Position numbers and translations under genes: made by a program | The notes under the pieces: generated by a model | Databases searched by the model: none | Told to the model about the DNA's origin: nothing | Seen by the model: only the letters and a program-made list of their open reading frames with translations | From: Arthrobacter alpinus | GTDB lineage: Bacteria; Actinomycetota; Actinomycetes; Actinomycetales; Micrococcaceae | NCBI RefSeq assembly: GCF_900105965.1 | Contig: NZ_FNTV01000001.1 | Span: 1,674,001 to 1,738,000 of the forward strand | Length of the DNA: 64,000 nucleotides | Reading direction: 5' to 3' | In this document: one piece after another, positions 19,304-28,831 of the stretch | How the letters are laid out: the number at the start of each line of letters is the position of its first letter | Numbering within the stretch: the first letter of the stretch is position 1

Positions 19304-20053
19304 TTAAGCTACGGCCGCAAGCAGGTCAGGCATCCACTGGGTCATCAAACCAGCCAATGCACCACCGACGAGGGGGCCAACAACAGGCACCCAGGCGTAG
19401 CTCCAGTCGCTGGAACCCTTGCCCTTAATGGGCAACAGTGCATGGGCGATGCGCGGGCCAAGGTCACGTGCCGGGTTGATGGCGTAACCGGTGGGTCCAC
19501 CGAGCGAGGCACCAATACCTACAACGAGCAGTGCAACAGGCAACGGGCCAAGTCCAGCAACTCCGCCACCGAAGTGGAGGATCACGAAGACCAGGACGAA
19601 CGTGCCGATAATTTCGGTGACCGTGTTCCAGCCGTAGCTGCGGATGGCCGGACCCGTGGAGAATACGCCCAACTTGTTGGCGGCAACCGGCTCAGCATCG
19701 AAGTGCTGCTTGTAGGCCAACCAGCACACCACGGCACCGATGAAGGCACCGAGCATTTCCGCACCAAAGTACGTCATGGTCGAGGCAAACGTCACGGCAA
19801 CATCGGGCGCGTATTCATCGGCACCACTGGAGAGAAGGCCAACGGTCACTGCCGGGTTGAGGTGCGCACCTGACTTGGCAGCGACGAAGACACCGGCCAT
19901 GACGGCCAGGCCCCAGCCCCAGTTGACCAGGAGGAATCCGCCGGCATTGCCTTTGGTTCCCTTCAAGGCAACATTTGCTACGACACCGCAACCCAGCAGG
20001 GTCAGCATCATGGTTCCCATCACTTCTGAGAGGAACACTATTCCAAGAGACAT
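19304..20053 (-). CDS. glpF: Glycerol facilitator (aquaporin family)
   Basis: A channel for passive glycerol entry. The 249-residue MIP-family protein has six membrane segments and the two half-helix motifs: HLNPAVTVG (first NPA) and INPARDLGPR (second NPA; Asp after Arg is typical of glycerol facilitators rather than water channels). AAGGAG lies 7 bases before the ATG, within a leader that holds an A/T-only ATAA repeat. Between glpD and glpK in the operon. Confidence 0.95.
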   Translation of the reverse strand: MSLGIVFLSEVMGTMMLTLLGCGVVANVALKGTKGNAGGFLLVNWGWGLAVMAGVFVAAKSGAHLNPAVTVGLLSSGADEYAPDVAVTFASTMTYFGAEMLGAFIGAVVCWLAYKQHFDAEPVAANKLGVFSTGPAIRSYGWNTVTEIIGTFVLVFVILHFGGGVAGLGPLPVALLVVGIGASLGGPTGYAINPARDLGPRIAHALLPIKGKGSSDWSYAWVPVVGPLVGGALAGLMTQWMPDLLAAVA

Positions 20054-20144
20054 CTTTGACTCCTTGTTGTTTATTTATTTATTTGTTTACTAAAGGCACA
20101 CCTGTGGGTGCGACCTCTTGAGCCCCCTTTGCCCCAGGGGCTGA

Positions 20145-21929
20145 TTAGGCAATCAAGCTTTGTACCTGGACGCCGTGGAAACGGTCCAGAATATCGATGG
20201 CGTGGCTGATTTCTTCAGCCACCTTCGCCTCGCTCCAACCCAGCGGAATGGCCAAGGCGGTGGCGGTTTCGGCCAGCAATTCGCTCGTGACCAGGCCACG
20301 GAAAGCCAGGGAGGTGCGGCGAATCATGACGTCGATGAGGTGGCCGATTTGTTCGTTCTCGACCATGAAGGCAACCTCTCGGTCGCTGAGTTCTGCCGTG
20401 GAATCAAAGACCGTGTCGGTCCCCTCGGCCAAGTAGTTCAGCACAACCTCGGCGCGTGTTCCGTAACGGGTCAAGAGGACTCCGGCGCGGGCGGCATCAA
20501 CAGAATCGCTCGTGTGAGAGGCGATCCATGCTTCGATGCCGGCACTGGTGGCCGGGAAGTTCACGCCGCCACCAATGGGCAGCTTTGCCGTGGAGGTCTT
20601 GCGCGGTGCACCGAGGATGGCCAGGACATCGTTCGTCATGTGTTCGGACAGTGCGCGGAATGTTGTCCACTTTCCGCCAACGAGACTCAGGACGGGAACC
20701 TGAGCGCCGGCGATGGTGCGGTCTGCACGCTCGATCCGGTAGTCGCGTGAAACGAAACCGGGGGCGGTTTCGTCGTGGCGTGGCAGAGGGCGAACACCGG
20801 CGAAGCTGTAGACGATTTCTTCGCGGGTGACCAGGATATTCGGGAAGACGTGCCCAACGAGGTCGAAGAAGTAGTCGATTTCCTCGTCGGTGCAGACGGC
20901 GTCCTGGGTCATGTCGGCGTTGACATCGGTGGTGCCCACCAGGACGCGGTCACCCATGGGGTAGATCAAGACGATGCGGCCATCGGTGTGTTCGAAGAAG
21001 ATTTCGCGACCCTTGCAGGCAGCCAACAGTTCCGGGTGATCCAGCACAATGTGGGAACCCTTTGTGCCACCCATGAAGCTGGTGCCGGCACCCATGGCGG
21101 TATTGGTCATATCAACCCACGCACCAGTGGTGTTGACGATGACATCGGCCTTGAAAGTAAAGGTTTCGCCCGTCAGCTGGTCGGTGAGCTCAACGCCGTC
21201 GTCCTTCACTGCCGTCATGGCCAGGTAATTGGTGGCGCGAGCCTTGGCGTCGGCGGCCGTTGATGCGCCCTGGAGGCCGGCCTTCTCACCATCTTGGAGT
21301 ACGTCAAGGGTGAGGCGCTCCGGGTTGTGCACGGACGCGTCGTAGTAGGTGGCGGCGTACTTCAGGTTTGCGGGCAGCTGGGGCAATTCAGCCAAAGCCT
21401 TCTTGCGGCCCTTGAATTCGTGGCGGGGTACCGTGCCACCGTCGCGGGAGAAGGCATCGTAGAGGGTCAGGCCGATCTTGATCAAGAACGCACCGCGCTC
21501 CTGGGCTTTGCCCTGCTTGTGCGTAAGGAAACGCATGGGGGCGCTGAGGATGCCAGAGAAGGTGCTGAAGATGGGGATCGTGGTCTGCAGCGGCTTGACG
21601 TAGTGGGGTGCAATCTTCAGCAGCCCATTGCGCTCAACAACAGATTCCTTCACCAGTCTGAACTCGCCATTTTCCAAGTAGCGAATGCCACCGTGGATCA
21701 TGTGCGAGGAGGCGCCCGAGGCGCCCTGGCAGTAGTCGCCGCGCTCAACGAGAGCTACATCGATGCCTTGCAGTGCAAGGTCACGGAAGGTGCCCACACC
21801 GTTGATTCCGCCGCCGACGATCAAGACTTTGGCGTTGGGACGCGCCTTAAGCGCCTCCACCTGCGCACGTACAAGCTGCTGTACGTCCTTGGAATCTTGA
21901 TTCTTGCCAGCGTTACCTAGGATTCTCAC
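20145..21929 (-). CDS. glpD: Glycerol-3-phosphate dehydrogenase (FAD)
   Basis: Oxidises glycerol 3-phosphate to dihydroxyacetone phosphate at the membrane and feeds electrons to quinone. The 594-residue protein has an N-terminal FAD site, VLIVGGGINGVGTFRDLALQ (about residues 39-58), the GlpD motifs GASGASSHMIHGGIRYLE and the C-terminal GlpA/GlpD extension. First gene of glpD-glpF-glpK. The stretch to glpF contains a weak hairpin (AGCCCC/GGGGCT, 20121-20142). It diverges from a SorC-type regulator. Confidence 0.96.
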   Translation of the reverse strand: MRILGNAGKNQDSKDVQQLVRAQVEALKARPNAKVLIVGGGINGVGTFRDLALQGIDVALVERGDYCQGASGASSHMIHGGIRYLENGEFRLVKESVVERNGLLKIAPHYVKPLQTTIPIFSTFSGILSAPMRFLTHKQGKAQERGAFLIKIGLTLYDAFSRDGGTVPRHEFKGRKKALAELPQLPANLKYAATYYDASVHNPERLTLDVLQDGEKAGLQGASTAADAKARATNYLAMTAVKDDGVELTDQLTGETFTFKADVIVNTTGAWVDMTNTAMGAGTSFMGGTKGSHIVLDHPELLAACKGREIFFEHTDGRIVLIYPMGDRVLVGTTDVNADMTQDAVCTDEEIDYFFDLVGHVFPNILVTREEIVYSFAGVRPLPRHDETAPGFVSRDYRIERADRTIAGAQVPVLSLVGGKWTTFRALSEHMTNDVLAILGAPRKTSTAKLPIGGGVNFPATSAGIEAWIASHTSDSVDAARAGVLLTRYGTRAEVVLNYLAEGTDTVFDSTAELSDREVAFMVENEQIGHLIDVMIRRTSLAFRGLVTSELLAETATALAIPLGWSEAKVAEEISHAIDILDRFHGVQVQSLIA

Positions 21930-22002
21930 TTCGACCTCATTCGAGTCCCGTTGATTTGCGCATTACACGCCTGTTCCCACTATTCTTTGAATAATTGGAA
22001 AA

Positions 22003-22032
22003 TATAGTCAACATGGCTGCACAAATGTGCAG
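22003..22032 (+). promoter_or_regulatory. Promoter with a palindromic operator for the glp regulator
   Basis: TATAGT (22003-22008) is a good -10 box; the expected start is near 22015. Immediately after it, 22017-22032, lies CTGCACA-AA-TGTGCAG, an inverted repeat with 7-bp perfect arms. A repressor bound there would block initiation. It sits between the divergent regulator and glpD, so it could act on both. Confidence 0.5.
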
Positions 22033-22048
22033 AAAGGGTCTGGATCAC

Positions 22049-23059
22049 ATGCCGTCCAAGCGAACAAAACAGCAGGATGCGCTCAGGGCTGCACAAATGT
22101 ACTACTTACAGGACCAGACCATGGACGCCATTGCGCGGGAGCTAAGAACCTCTCGATCAACCGTTTCCAGGCTGCTCTCCACGGCCCGGGAAACCGGCCT
22201 GGTGCAGATTCAGATCAAGACGCCATCCGACAGGGCGCCCGAGCTGGAACGCGTCATCCGAAGACGCTACAAAGTGGAAGTCCATGTTGTCCCCATCTCC
22301 GACACGCTCACCGAGATCGAGGTACTTGAAAGAGTCAGCATGCAGGCGGCCCGCACGATCGGCCCCTTGGTTGACTCCAACGCGGTGATCGGCGTTGCCT
22401 GGGGATCCACGGTCAGTACGGTCAGCCGCCACCTGACACGCAAGATCACCCACGGCACCACGATCGTCCAACTCAACGGTGCCGGCAACACACAAACCTC
22501 CGGCATTACCTATGCCTCGGAAATCGTCCGCCGCTTTGGCACGGCCTATGGGGCAAAGGTGGAACAGTTCCCCGTGCCTGCTTTCTTTGACCATGCCGAA
22601 ACAAAAGCCATGATGTGGCAGGAACGCAGTGTGCGGCGCATCCTTGATCTCCAGGAACGCATGACCATCGCCATCTTCGGCGTGGGATCCATGGACGCCG
22701 AAATTCCCAGCCACGTCTACTCCGGGGGCTACCTTGATTCAACGGATCTGGATGCACTCGAGGCCAGCGGCGTGGCTGGCGACGTAGCGACAGTCTTCTT
22801 CAGGTCCGACGGAAGCGACGACGGCATTGTGCTCAACTCACGCTCAAGCGGACCCAGCCTGGATAACCTGCGCAAGGTCCGGCGTCGTATTTGTGTTGTC
22901 TCAGGGAGGAAGAAGATTACCGGACTTCGCGGTGCGCTAGCAGCAGGGCTGGTCACGGATCTGATCCTGGATGAGACAACGGCGCGTGAACTGGTTGAGC
23001 AGGACAGCCATGCATCGGATCCCATATTTGGCTTCCTTAATAGCCTCGATGGCATCTAA
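22049..23059 (+). CDS. SorC/DeoR-family sugar-binding transcriptional regulator
   Basis: A 336-residue regulator: N-terminal helix-turn-helix (YYLQDQTMDAIARELRTSRS, then TVSRLLSTAR) and a SorC-type effector-binding domain for a phosphorylated sugar (VIGVAWGSTVSTVSRHL; GLVTDLILDE). I place the start at ATG 22049 (MPSKRTKQQ): the upstream TTG 21995 and ATG 22013 fall on or before the predicted transcription start. AAAGGG lies 10 bases before 22049. It is divergent from glpD-glpF-glpK, so it probably controls glycerol use; glycerol 3-phosphate as effector is an inference. Confidence 0.9.
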   Translation: MPSKRTKQQDALRAAQMYYLQDQTMDAIARELRTSRSTVSRLLSTARETGLVQIQIKTPSDRAPELERVIRRRYKVEVHVVPISDTLTEIEVLERVSMQAARTIGPLVDSNAVIGVAWGSTVSTVSRHLTRKITHGTTIVQLNGAGNTQTSGITYASEIVRRFGTAYGAKVEQFPVPAFFDHAETKAMMWQERSVRRILDLQERMTIAIFGVGSMDAEIPSHVYSGGYLDSTDLDALEASGVAGDVATVFFRSDGSDDGIVLNSRSSGPSLDNLRKVRRRICVVSGRKKITGLRGALAAGLVTDLILDETTARELVEQDSHASDPIFGFLNSLDGI

Positions 23060-23119
23060 AGCACCGGCTGGCCGCGCGGCAATACCCTGTAGCCATGACA
23101 GCTAGGTAAAGTCTTGGGT

Positions 23120-23953
23120 ATGCATCGCTCCCCCAAACACTTTCTAAATAATGGCGCCAGCATTGACGTGCTCGGCTACGGCGTCTACAAGGTCCCGGCC
23201 GAGGACTGCGCGGACCTGGTCTCCACGGCGCTGGACACCGGCTACCGAACCGTGGATACCGCCGCATTGTATGGCAATGAGGAAGGGGTTGGGGCGGCCG
23301 TGGCCCGAGCGGTTGCCAGTGGGACCCCGCGTGAAGACATTTTCATTACGTCCAAGGTTTGGAACACGGACCATGGCTACGATGCCACGCTCGCCGCCTT
23401 TGACTCAAGCATGGACAAACTGGGGCTTGAATACCTGGACATGTACCTGATTCATTGGCCGTGCCCCGAACAGGAACTTTTCATCCCCACCTACAAGGCG
23501 CTCGAGAAGCTTTACCACGAGGGCAGAGTTCGAGCCATTGGTGTTAGCAACTTCGAAGAGCCGCACCTGCGCCAGCTCCTGGATGCTTGCGATGTGATTC
23601 CAGCCGTGAATCAAGTTGAGCTTCATCCCTGGTTTTCCCAGACCTCGCTCCGTGCCCTGCATGCGGAACTGGGCATCGCCACACAGGCGTGGAGCCCATT
23701 GGCTCGCGGTGGTCTCCTCAGCGATCCCGTGCTGATGGAACTTGCCGCCCACCATGACCGGTCTGTTGCCCAAATTACCCTTCGCTGGCACGTCCAGTCC
23801 GGTCATCTGGTGATTCCGAAGGCGAGCTCTGCCTTGCGCATCGCAGAAAACCTTGCTCTCTTCGACTTCGCACTGACTGAGGCCGAGATGGCCAGGATCG
23901 ACTCCCTGAACAGGGGCCAGAGATCCGGCTCCAACCCCAACAAGGTCAACTAG
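23120..23953 (+). CDS. Aldo/keto reductase
   Basis: NADPH-dependent reductase of aldehydes or ketones; the substrate is not evident. The 277-residue protein has the AKR signatures GYRTVDTAALYGNEEGVG (with the catalytic Asp and Tyr), the catalytic Lys in ITSKVW, LGLEYLDMYLIHWP (catalytic His), VNQVELHPW and the NADPH-binding VIPKASSALRIAEN. It resembles 2,5-diketo-gluconate reductases. ATG 23120 is chosen because a TAAAGT -10 box ends 7 bases upstream, suggesting a leaderless mRNA; TTG 23114 is an alternative. Confidence 0.92.
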   Translation: MHRSPKHFLNNGASIDVLGYGVYKVPAEDCADLVSTALDTGYRTVDTAALYGNEEGVGAAVARAVASGTPREDIFITSKVWNTDHGYDATLAAFDSSMDKLGLEYLDMYLIHWPCPEQELFIPTYKALEKLYHEGRVRAIGVSNFEEPHLRQLLDACDVIPAVNQVELHPWFSQTSLRALHAELGIATQAWSPLARGGLLSDPVLMELAAHHDRSVAQITLRWHVQSGHLVIPKASSALRIAENLALFDFALTEAEMARIDSLNRGQRSGSNPNKVN

Positions 23954-23955
23954 CC

Positions 23956-24909
23956 ATGGCCGTGAAATTCCCTCTCCCCCGCAAGGCTTCCATTCCGGGG
24001 CCGACGGCGGCCGACTCGCCTCTCGCTGTCAAACTGGCGAACCGGGAAAGTGCCCACGTTCTCACTGTTGTTGGCGACACCGTGCACTACTGGGAGTACG
24101 CAGCAGTCTCTGCGCCGCCAACACGAACTCTCGTGATGGTGCATGGCTTCCGAGGCGACCACCACGGCCTTGAACGTGTCGTTGAGCTCCTGCCCGACTA
24201 CCGCATCATCATGGCAGACCTGCCCGGGTTTGGGGCCTCCCCTGCTTTTGCCACGATGAAACATGACATTGCTGGTTATGGAGCGTTTCTCGGCGCTTTC
24301 CTCGACGCATTGGAGCTGGGACCGGACACCGTCTTGTTGGGCCATTCCTTCGGTTCAATAGTTGTGAGTCATTTTGTGGCTTCGCATCCGCATCGCGTGT
24401 TCCCGCTCATTCTGGTCAACCCCATTGCCGCTCCGGCCCTGGAGGGTCCCAAGGGCATCATGACCAAGCTTGCGGTGTTCTACTACTGGGCTTCGGCCAA
24501 ACTACCCGCAAAGCCGGGCAATGCCCTGCTGCGCAGCAAACTCATTGTCCAAATCATGAGCGTGACGATGGCCAAGACGCGGAACAAGGAGTTGCTCGGT
24601 TTCATTCACGGCCAACACCACGCATATTTCAGCGGCTTCGCAAATCGCGACATGCTGTTGGAATCCTTCCAAGCTTCGGTCAGTGGCACAGTGCGTGAAG
24701 TTGCCAGCCGGTTAAAATTGCCTACGCTGCTTATCGCTGGCGCGGAGGACGAAATCGCCACGCTACCCAACCAGCACAAGTTGCTTGACCTGCTGCCTGA
24801 CGGGCAACTCGAAGTGATTCAGAATGTGGGCCACCTGATCCACTATGAAACGCCGGAGCCGGCCGCAGCCGCAATTATCAATTTCCTTGAAAGGCACCCT
24901 GCACCTTGA
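23956..24909 (+). CDS. Alpha/beta-fold hydrolase
   Basis: A 317-residue hydrolase. It shows the oxyanion stretch TLVMVHGFRGDHHG, the nucleophile elbow LLGHSFGSIVV (Ser in GHSFG), the acid in AGAEDEIA and the catalytic His in VGHLIHYE. The substrate is unknown. It begins two bases after the aldo/keto reductase stop, and its own stop overlaps the start of the next gene, so the three genes form one transcription unit. Confidence 0.9.
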   Translation: MAVKFPLPRKASIPGPTAADSPLAVKLANRESAHVLTVVGDTVHYWEYAAVSAPPTRTLVMVHGFRGDHHGLERVVELLPDYRIIMADLPGFGASPAFATMKHDIAGYGAFLGAFLDALELGPDTVLLGHSFGSIVVSHFVASHPHRVFPLILVNPIAAPALEGPKGIMTKLAVFYYWASAKLPAKPGNALLRSKLIVQIMSVTMAKTRNKELLGFIHGQHHAYFSGFANRDMLLESFQASVSGTVREVASRLKLPTLLIAGAEDEIATLPNQHKLLDLLPDGQLEVIQNVGHLIHYETPEPAAAAIINFLERHPAP

Positions 24910-26015
24910 GCACAACAGAATCCATGAGCGGTGCGACGCCGACTGACCGGCCCAAGATTGTCATGGATGCCCGCTTCACCCGGATGGACCACCATGACGG
25001 CATCAGCCGCTATGGTGCGAGTCTCATGGCCGCGGTGGCACCGCATGCCGATGTCACGATGTTGATTCATGACGAGCGACAGTTGGCCCTCTTGCCTAAT
25101 CTTCCGTGGGTGAAAATCAACTCACCGCTGTCGCCCCTGGAACTGTTCGTGGCCAGAAAAGTCAACAAGCTGGGCGCCGATCTAGTGTTTTGTCCCATGC
25201 AAACCATGGGAAGCTGGGGCCGGAACTATCCCTTGGTGCTGACGCTGCACGATCTCATCTACTACGAGCACCCGGCACCTCCTGGATTCCTGCCCGCCCC
25301 GGTCCGGGTTCTTTGGCGGCTCTACCACAAGGCTTACTGGCCGCAGCGGGTGCTGCTCAACCGCGCCAACGCCGTAGCCACCATCAGCCACACCACCCTG
25401 TCGCTTATGCGCAAGCACAAGCTCACCAAGCGGCCCATCAGAATTATTGGGAACGCGCCCCAGGGTGAACGCACGCCCAGGGATCCAGCCGGACAGCCTG
25501 AAAAGTCGCTCACTTATATGGGGTCGTTCATGCCCTACAAGAACGTCGAGACACTGATCCTCGGCATGGCTGATCTTCCCGATTTCACACTCAACTTGCT
25601 CAGCCGAATCACTCCTGAACGCCGGGCTGAGCTTGTTTCTATTGTGCCAACCGGCGCCACCGTGGTTTTCCACAACGGCGTCACGGACGCACAGTACGAC
25701 GAGCTCCTCCTGCGCACGACGGCCCTGGTCACCCTGTCCAAGGCCGAGGGGTACGGGCTGCCACTCGTTGAAGCGATGGCCCTGGGCACCCCGGTGGTGG
25801 TGGCCGACACCGCTATATTCCGCGAAGTGGGTGGGGCTGCCGCGCACTATGTGCCAGCCGATTCGCCGTCGGACTTTGCTGCCGCCGTGCGAACCCTTGC
25901 CGCCCCTGCCGCGTGGACTGAAAGTTCGACGGCGTCCGTGGCCCAGGCAGCCACGTTCAGCTGGGATGCCTCCGCCCGTGAGCTACTGGCGATTGCGCAG
26001 GAGCTGCGCGGCTAA
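24906..26015 (+). CDS. Glycosyltransferase family 4
   Basis: A retaining GT-B glycosyltransferase of 369 residues. The N-terminal domain carries DARFTRMDHHDGISRYGASL; the C-terminal domain has the donor-binding E-x7-E motif (EGYGLPLVEAMALGTPVVV). The donor is probably a sugar nucleotide and the acceptor a lipid or envelope glycan, but neither can be read from sequence. TTG start overlapping the hydrolase stop (TTGA), with GAAAGG 11 bases upstream; ATG 24930 is an alternative. Confidence 0.9.
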   Translation: MSTTESMSGATPTDRPKIVMDARFTRMDHHDGISRYGASLMAAVAPHADVTMLIHDERQLALLPNLPWVKINSPLSPLELFVARKVNKLGADLVFCPMQTMGSWGRNYPLVLTLHDLIYYEHPAPPGFLPAPVRVLWRLYHKAYWPQRVLLNRANAVATISHTTLSLMRKHKLTKRPIRIIGNAPQGERTPRDPAGQPEKSLTYMGSFMPYKNVETLILGMADLPDFTLNLLSRITPERRAELVSIVPTGATVVFHNGVTDAQYDELLLRTTALVTLSKAEGYGLPLVEAMALGTPVVVADTAIFREVGGAAAHYVPADSPSDFAAAVRTLAAPAAWTESSTASVAQAATFSWDASARELLAIAQELRG

Positions 26016-26185
26016 CGACGGAACCCCGGACGCTGCCACAACTTTTGGACGCACCTAGTCGCTGTCTTGGTTCCCGTGGTTCTGGAGATTGGTGGTGATG
26101 CGGCGTTCCATGGGACTGATGAGATCGGCTCGGTCAAGGTGGCGGATGGCGTCAGTTCTGGCAAGGGCCTTGACCAGGCGCTTCG

Positions 26186-27401
26186 TCAACCACTTCGGGC
26201 AGGCCGGGCGCTGGGGCTCGATGCAGTCGGGCGCCCGGTCCGCCACGGCTCCGCCCAGCGGCGCAGATTGCCCTTGCGGTCCTTGTCATCCTTGAAGTGT
26301 TTGATCCGATGATGCTTGCGGCAACTGGGGAGCAGATTCTCCATGGTGCTTTTCCCGCCGGAGTCGAAACTTTGCACGCGGTCCAGCTCCGTATCCAGGA
26401 CAGGGTTCGTGCAGTTTGGACAGTAGCATCCACCGGCTCAGGCCTGCAGCACCGACCGTTCCGCATCCCGCAGCGTGTACCTCTCGGGCTCCAGCGGCAG
26501 CGCCGCCCCTGTCACGGGAACAGTCAACACTCGCAAGAACGTGCTGGAGGCCGCCAATAGCCTTCTGGCGATCCCCAACGGCACCGGCCCGGCCGTCATG
26601 CCATCAAGCTCCGCTGGTTCATCCGTGATACCCAGCAACCCCAGGAACTGCACCTTCAGCAATACCAGCGCCTTGGGCATCGGTGGATCCACCAGCACTG
26701 GATGCCCACCCAATCTGGTGGGCTGTTTGAAGTATGCTTCCTGCTCTTCGTCCTCACGCCGTGAATTCTCGTCAATCCCATCGACCACATGATCGATGTA
26801 CCCGCTGCCGTCGCCAACCAGCAGCCCTTCCACCGGAACATCACCACTACCGGCCGCACCTGCCGTGGGATCTACCGTGACAGCTGCGGCCGGGCAGTTG
26901 CCGTCCCAGCTGGCGGGCTGCGCAGCTTCCTTGTTCAATTTCGGGTTCTGCCGGGGGGCGGTGTGTCGAGCATCTTCGGGTAATTCCTGGCCCATCAACA
27001 ATATGGCGGCAATATCGGCACGGAGCTGATCCAGCGTCCGATGATCAGAGCAGTCCTCGCCGGAGCCGGACGCCACGGCCTGACGTTGGCGTTGAAGGGC
27101 GTCGGCCTTTACGGCCCGGGCCGCCCGGGTGCAATGGTCCATGATCGCGTTCGCAGCAATCGTGAGGATGTGCAGTCCCAGCCAGCTCAACCCGCCCTTG
27201 CCGGGCTCATTGGCGATCCTCCTGCCGCGGAAGGCTTCCTTCACCCGGGTATCCAACGATTCCGGGAACAACGATTCCCGCACCTTTCGAGCTATGTTGG
27301 CGAACCGCAACGCCGTGCACCCCTGCGCGAACAACAACAACTTTGCCTCAAAGCAGGCCGCCTCCGGAGCCGAGATACCGGGGGTGCCCCTATGTCTTCT
27401 G
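26186..27401 (-). pseudogene. DUF222/HNH endonuclease-like gene, 3' part
   Basis: In one frame this gives the middle of a DUF222 (13E12-repeat) protein (TPGISAPEAACFEAKLLLFA, then LRFANIARKVRESLFPESL). It ends at an in-frame TGA (26438-26440), and the same frame continues after it with the HNH domain: CPNCTNPVLDTELDRVQSF and LLPSCRKHHRIKHFKDDKDR. After about 26240 the expected C-terminus is lost. The 5' side is cut by the IS110 element. Such genes are often present in many copies in actinobacteria. Confidence 0.75.
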
Positions 27402-28598
27402 TCAAGCAACTTTGAGTTCCGGGATGTCGTAAAGTGTCCCGTCTCGGAGCATGGCGAATATGACGGTGAGTCGGCGGTGGGCTAGTGCGATCAAGGCTTG
27501 GTTGTGGCGTTTGCCTTGGGCTCGTTTCCGGTCGTAGTAGGCGCGGCTGGTGGGGTCGAATCTGATCGATGCGAACGCCGAGAGGAAGAGTGCTCGTTTC
27601 AGGCGTTTGTTCCCTGAATGACTGACACGTTCGGACTTGATCGAGGTGCCTGACTGGCGGGTGGTCGGCGCTAGTCCTGCGTATGAGGCTAACGCTGCGG
27701 CGCTGGTAAAGGTTTTGCCGGAGATCTCGGCGATGATGATCGCTGCGGTCCTGACGGCGACCCCGGGCATGGATGTCAGGACCGGGTAAAGAGGGTGGGC
27801 CTCCACCATTTTCTCTAGATGGGCGGCCACATCAACGCGTTGGGCATGCAGCGAGATGAGTTGTTTGGCCAGGTGTGGGATGACCAGTCCGGCGGCGTCA
27901 GTGCCAATCACGGTGACTGTTTGTGCCCCCAATGCGTCGATGATGGTGCCGGCCCGTGCGGTGTGCCGGCGGGCTCCGTGCTTCTTGAGCTTCGCATCGA
28001 TTCTGGCTTTGCCTGCGTGTTTGAGCAGGGCTGGTGTGGGCCAGGTCGTGAGGACCTCGAGGACGGCGTCGTGCTCCAGCCACGGACCCAGAACTCGTTC
28101 TAGTGGTGGGTGAATCTGGGTAAAGAGCCCTCGGATCCGGTTACTGGTCTGGGTGATCTGGCGCGCCAAGTCCAGATCAAAACCGGTGAGCATTCCGAGC
28201 GTGGCTTCGTCCTCGTCAGCAACCTCGATGCTTCGTAAGGTGTGGGGCATGGTGCGCGCCGCGTCCGAGATGATGAACGCATCCTTCTCATCAGTTTTGG
28301 CCGTACCCGGGTACATGTCCGCGATCCGTCTCATCGACAACCCTGGCAGGTAGGCCACCGGGATTCCAAGGTGTTGAGCGACCGCGATCGCTAATGCGCC
28401 GATGGTAGCGGGCTGGTCCACGACGACAAGGACCGTTCCTTTGGTGTGCAGCTCCTCGTATACTTCGGTGAGCCTGGCTTCGTCATTGGGCAGGGTCCTG
28501 TTACAGACTTTCGTCCCGTCCCTGGTGACGGCGCAGGCCCAGTGGTCAGTTTTTCCAACGTCCAGGCCGAGGAAGATGTCGATGTCGCTGGTGATCAT
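27402..28598 (-). CDS. IS110 family transposase
   Basis: A 398-residue DEDD recombinase. The N-terminal RuvC-like domain starts IFLGLDVGKTDHWACAVTRD (first Asp) and contains KTDEKDAFIISDAAR (conserved Asp residues). The C-terminal Transposase_20 domain has LTSMPGVAVRTAAIIIAEI and the region with the catalytic Ser (YAGLAPTTRQSG; HSGNKRLKRALFLSAFA). The frame is complete, so the element may still be active. It is in the same orientation as the DUF222 gene it interrupts. Confidence 0.95.
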   Translation of the reverse strand: MITSDIDIFLGLDVGKTDHWACAVTRDGTKVCNRTLPNDEARLTEVYEELHTKGTVLVVVDQPATIGALAIAVAQHLGIPVAYLPGLSMRRIADMYPGTAKTDEKDAFIISDAARTMPHTLRSIEVADEDEATLGMLTGFDLDLARQITQTSNRIRGLFTQIHPPLERVLGPWLEHDAVLEVLTTWPTPALLKHAGKARIDAKLKKHGARRHTARAGTIIDALGAQTVTVIGTDAAGLVIPHLAKQLISLHAQRVDVAAHLEKMVEAHPLYPVLTSMPGVAVRTAAIIIAEISGKTFTSAAALASYAGLAPTTRQSGTSIKSERVSHSGNKRLKRALFLSAFASIRFDPTSRAYYDRKRAQGKRHNQALIALAHRRLTVIFAMLRDGTLYDIPELKVA

Positions 28599-28599
28599 G

Positions 28600-28830
28600 T
28601 TTAGTACCGCCTTTGAACTCGTAGCTATTCAAAAGTCGGCCAACCCATTGGCAGCAAAGTCTTACATCCACGTTATGACAGGCGTCCCGAATGGCTGGCG
28701 CCGCGCCCCTAATCAGCAATCACCCCGCTGCCGTCCCAGCCTCGGTGACAACAACCCCCCGGATCATTGGTTAGACAGGGGCAAGACACCATGCCGAGGC
28801 TGGTCGGCCAACAGTCCCCATGATCCTCTT
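28600..28830 (-). ncRNA. Candidate bridge RNA region of the IS110 element
   Basis: No convincing reading frame. A 10-bp perfect inverted repeat, CCAGCCTCGG (28736-28745) and CCGAGGCTGG (28794-28803), encloses a 48-base loop that itself has CCCC and GGGG segments able to pair. In characterised IS110 elements the non-coding end upstream of the transposase encodes a bridge RNA with stems and internal loops that read target and donor DNA. Position and folding fit that; the guide loops were not matched to the ends. Confidence 0.4.
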
Positions 28831-28831
28831 T

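Noticed and set aside
17711..19873. 720-residue open frame on the plus strand opposite glpK and glpF
   Set aside because: It is a shadow of two clear genes on the other strand; no recognised family, no ribosome site.
20060..20092. TTTA/ATAA repeats before glpF as a regulatory repeat
   Set aside because: Only three to four units; probably an unstructured leader that keeps the ribosome site free.
22087..22100. Second copy of GGCTGCACAAATGT as a second operator
   Set aside because: It lacks the right arm of the palindrome and encodes the conserved AAQM before the DNA-binding helix, so coding is enough to explain it.
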